Made by a program: the position numbers and the translations under genes
Notes under the pieces: model-generated
What the model was told of the DNA's origin: nothing
Seen by the model: only the letters and a program-made list of their open reading frames with translations
Database searches by the model: none
Part shown: in pieces, positions 62,168-64,000 of the stretch
Layout of the letters: each line of letters begins with the position of its first letter
How positions within the stretch are numbered: position 1 is the first letter of the stretch
Assembly: GCF_009727155.1 (NCBI RefSeq)
Contig: NZ_WNWM01000002.1
Span: 5,518,001 to 5,582,000, forward strand
DNA length: 64,000 nt
Direction: 5' to 3'
Source of the DNA: Pseudoduganella dura
Lineage (GTDB): Bacteria; Pseudomonadota; Gammaproteobacteria; Burkholderiales; Burkholderiaceae_D

Positions 62168-64000
62168 GTGCCCTCCAAAACAACTCCACCTCTTTCCATG
62201 TCGCACTCCGGCACGCCCCTGGCAGTAGACCCCGCTCCGGCCGTGAGGCCCAGCGACCTGCATTTTCCCATCGTCGGGCTCGGTGCATCGGCCGGCGGCC
62301 TGCCGGCGCTGCTGCAGTTTTTCGAGAATATGCCTGCCGGAAATGGCATGGCGTTCGTGGTGATCCTGCACCTGTCGCCAACGCACCAGAGCTCGGCGGA
62401 CAACGTGCTGCAGCGGGTCACCCCCATGCCGGTGATCCAGGTGACCGAACGGGTGCACATCGAGCGCGAGCACGTGTACGTGATCGCGCCGAACCAGCAG
62501 TTGTGGATGGACGACGGCAGCCTGGGCGTTTCCGAGCTCACGCGCAACCCCGGGCAGCACGTGGCGATCGACGTCTTCTTCCGCACGCTGGCCGAGGCGC
62601 ACCGCGAGCGCGCGTTCGCCGTGGTGCTGTCCGGCACCGGCGCCGATGGCGCCGTCGGCATCGAGCGGGTGAAGGAGCACGGCGGCCTGACGCTGGCGCA
62701 GGATCCGCACGATGCCGAACACGACGGCATGCCGCAGGCGGCGATCGGCACCGGCATGATCGACTTCGTGCTGCCCGCCGCCGATATTCCCGCCAAGCTG
62801 ATCGAACTTTGGGACAACGCGCGCCAGATCCATCTGCCGCCCACAGGCGATGGCGACGGTGCGATCGGTCCGGCGCCCCAGGAGCAGGAAAAGGTGCACG
62901 ACGAGGAAGCGCTGCAGAGCGTGATCTCGATGCTGTGCGCCCACACCGGGCACGATTTCAGCTATTACAAGCGCGCCACCGTATTGCGCCGGATCGAGCG
63001 CCGGCTGCAGGTCAAGGGCGTGGCGACGCTGCCGGATTATGCCCTGCTGCTCGGCCGCGAAGAGGGCGAATTCAAGGCGCTGCTCAACGACATGCTGATC
63101 GGCGTGACGAATTTCTTCCGCGACCGCGACGCGTTCGAGGCGCTCGAGCGCGACGTGATCCCGGAACTGTTCCGCGACAAGGCGCGGGGCGAGCAGGTGC
63201 GCGTGTGGGTGGCCGCCTGCGCCACGGGGCAGGAAGCCTACTCGGTGGCGATGCTGCTGGCCGACCAGGCTGCGCAGCAGGAGCGGCCGCCGGAAATCCA
63301 GGTGTTCGCGTCCGATATCGACGAGCATGCGATCGGCACGGCGCGGGCCGGCGTCTATCCGGCATCGATCGTGATGGATGTGCCGCCCACCCGGGTGCGG
63401 CAGTTCTTCACGAAGGAAGACGACCGCTACCGCATCCGCAAGGCGGTGCGCGACCGCATCCTGTTCGCCGCGCACAACCTGCTGCGCGATCCGCCGTTCT
63501 CGAAGCTGGACATGATCTCGTGCCGCAACCTGCTGATCTACCTGAACCGCGATGTGCAGCTGCGCGTGATGGAGATGTTCCATTCGGCGCTGAAGCCGGA
63601 AGGTTTCCTGTTCCTGGGCTCGTCCGAGTCGGCCGACGCGGCGGCCGAGTTCTTCGTGCCGTTCGACAAGAAGAACCGCATTTACCGGGCGCGGCCGCTG
63701 TCGCGCGCGGCGCGTTACCTGCCGGCGCTGTCGAATGCGCAGGCCAGCCGGGCGCAGGAGCAGGTAGCCGTGGGCGGGGTCGTGCGGCGCGAGTTCTCGT
63801 ACGCCGACGTGCACCAGCGCGCGCTGTCGCGGTTCGCGCCGCCCAGCCTGGTGGTGGACCGGGAAGCGAACATCGTCCACATGTCCGACTCGGCCGGCAG
63901 GTTCCTGCGGCACGTGGGCGGCGAACCGTCGCGCAACGCGCTGGCGCTCGTGCTGCCGGAAATGCGGCTCGAACTGCGCACCGCGCTGTACCAGGCGCAC
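62168..64000 (+). CDS. CheB/CheR fusion protein (C-terminus beyond window)
   Basis: The frame is open to the window end (611 codons). It contains a CheB methylesterase domain with Ser in GLGASAGGLPALLQFF, His in VILHLSPTHQSS and Asp in VLSGTGADGAVG. A CheR-type methyltransferase follows (ATVLRRIERRLQVKG, LIGVTNFFRDRDAF, CATGQEAYSVAMLLADQ, SCRNLLIYL). CheR usually has a Glu where Gln stands in TGQEAYS. A PAS-like start (FAPPSLVVDREANIVHMSD) follows. Such fusions often end in a histidine kinase or PAS module outside the window. A GTG at 62168 with GGAG nine bases upstream is chosen; an ATG at 62198 is possible. Confidence 0.88.
   Translation, partial: MPSKTTPPLSMSHSGTPLAVDPAPAVRPSDLHFPIVGLGASAGGLPALLQFFENMPAGNGMAFVVILHLSPTHQSSADNVLQRVTPMPVIQVTERVHIEREHVYVIAPNQQLWMDDGSLGVSELTRNPGQHVAIDVFFRTLAEAHRERAFAVVLSGTGADGAVGIERVKEHGGLTLAQDPHDAEHDGMPQAAIGTGMIDFVLPAADIPAKLIELWDNARQIHLPPTGDGDGAIGPAPQEQEKVHDEEALQSVISMLCAHTGHDFSYYKRATVLRRIERRLQVKGVATLPDYALLLGREEGEFKALLNDMLIGVTNFFRDRDAFEALERDVIPELFRDKARGEQVRVWVAACATGQEAYSVAMLLADQAAQQERPPEIQVFASDIDEHAIGTARAGVYPASIVMDVPPTRVRQFFTKEDDRYRIRKAVRDRILFAAHNLLRDPPFSKLDMISCRNLLIYLNRDVQLRVMEMFHSALKPEGFLFLGSSESADAAAEFFVPFDKKNRIYRARPLSRAARYLPALSNAQASRAQEQVAVGGVVRREFSYADVHQRALSRFAPPSLVVDREANIVHMSDSAGRFLRHVGGEPSRNALALVLPEMRLELRTALYQAH

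Overview
The window is high-GC bacterial DNA with short intergenic gaps, many ATGA/TGATG translational overlaps, a PEP-CTERM sorting signal and betaproteobacterial-type genes. It fits Oxalobacteraceae (Massilia, Pseudoduganella, Duganella or a relative). This assignment rests on gene content and style, not on a marker gene.

The left flank (1-9316) holds a GAF-domain protein cut by the window edge, a divergent PRPP synthetase paired with AMP nucleosidase, a 48-codon membrane peptide, a CHASE-PAS hybrid histidine kinase with a NarL/FixJ response regulator, and a winged-helix/ATPase regulator that ends early just before a 13-bp tandem repeat.

The core (about 9317-36463) is a large L-arabinose/arabinan catabolic locus. 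A structured leader with an inverted-repeat site precedes a GPH-type symporter, two cytoplasmic GH43 enzymes and an aldose epimerase. A second copy of the inverted-repeat site precedes a non-phosphorylative arabinose pathway: arabonate dehydratase, AraD1-type dehydratase, alpha-ketoglutaric semialdehyde dehydrogenase and an SDR that is probably the L-arabinose dehydrogenase. Exported glycosidases follow: GH97, GH51, an endo-arabinanase-like GH43 lipoprotein, a second exported GH43 and a GH127 beta-L-arabinofuranosidase. Next come a YtfQRT-YjfF-type sugar ABC importer, two more exported GH43 enzymes and a LysR regulator. Read together, polymer is cut outside the cytoplasm, oligomers enter by the symporter and are finished by the intracellular GH43s, monomer enters by the ABC importer, and arabinose is oxidised to alpha-ketoglutarate. 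No TonB-dependent receptor is present in the locus.

The right part (36463-64000) is mixed: DUF3422 protein, phytase-like lipoprotein, PAS histidine kinase, penicillin-acylase-family hydrolase, GAF-GGDEF protein with a GDDEF motif, membrane acyltransferase, a lower-GC NhaA patch next to a MITE, a small lipoprotein, an antiporter-LytS-LytR operon, a PEP-CTERM protein, tRNA-Gly(GCC), CheV, a second MITE, DJ-1/PfpI protein, S-formylglutathione hydrolase, a CPA2 antiporter with a YbdK-type ligase facing a class-I amidotransferase, MarR, a small unknown protein, an acyl-CoA-synthetase-like enzyme and a CheB/CheR fusion cut by the right edge.

Three families of short non-coding repeats are scattered through intergenic gaps: a GGGACGGACCC palindrome, a GTGTCAC/GGTGCC palindrome and a MITE with about 30-bp terminal repeats.
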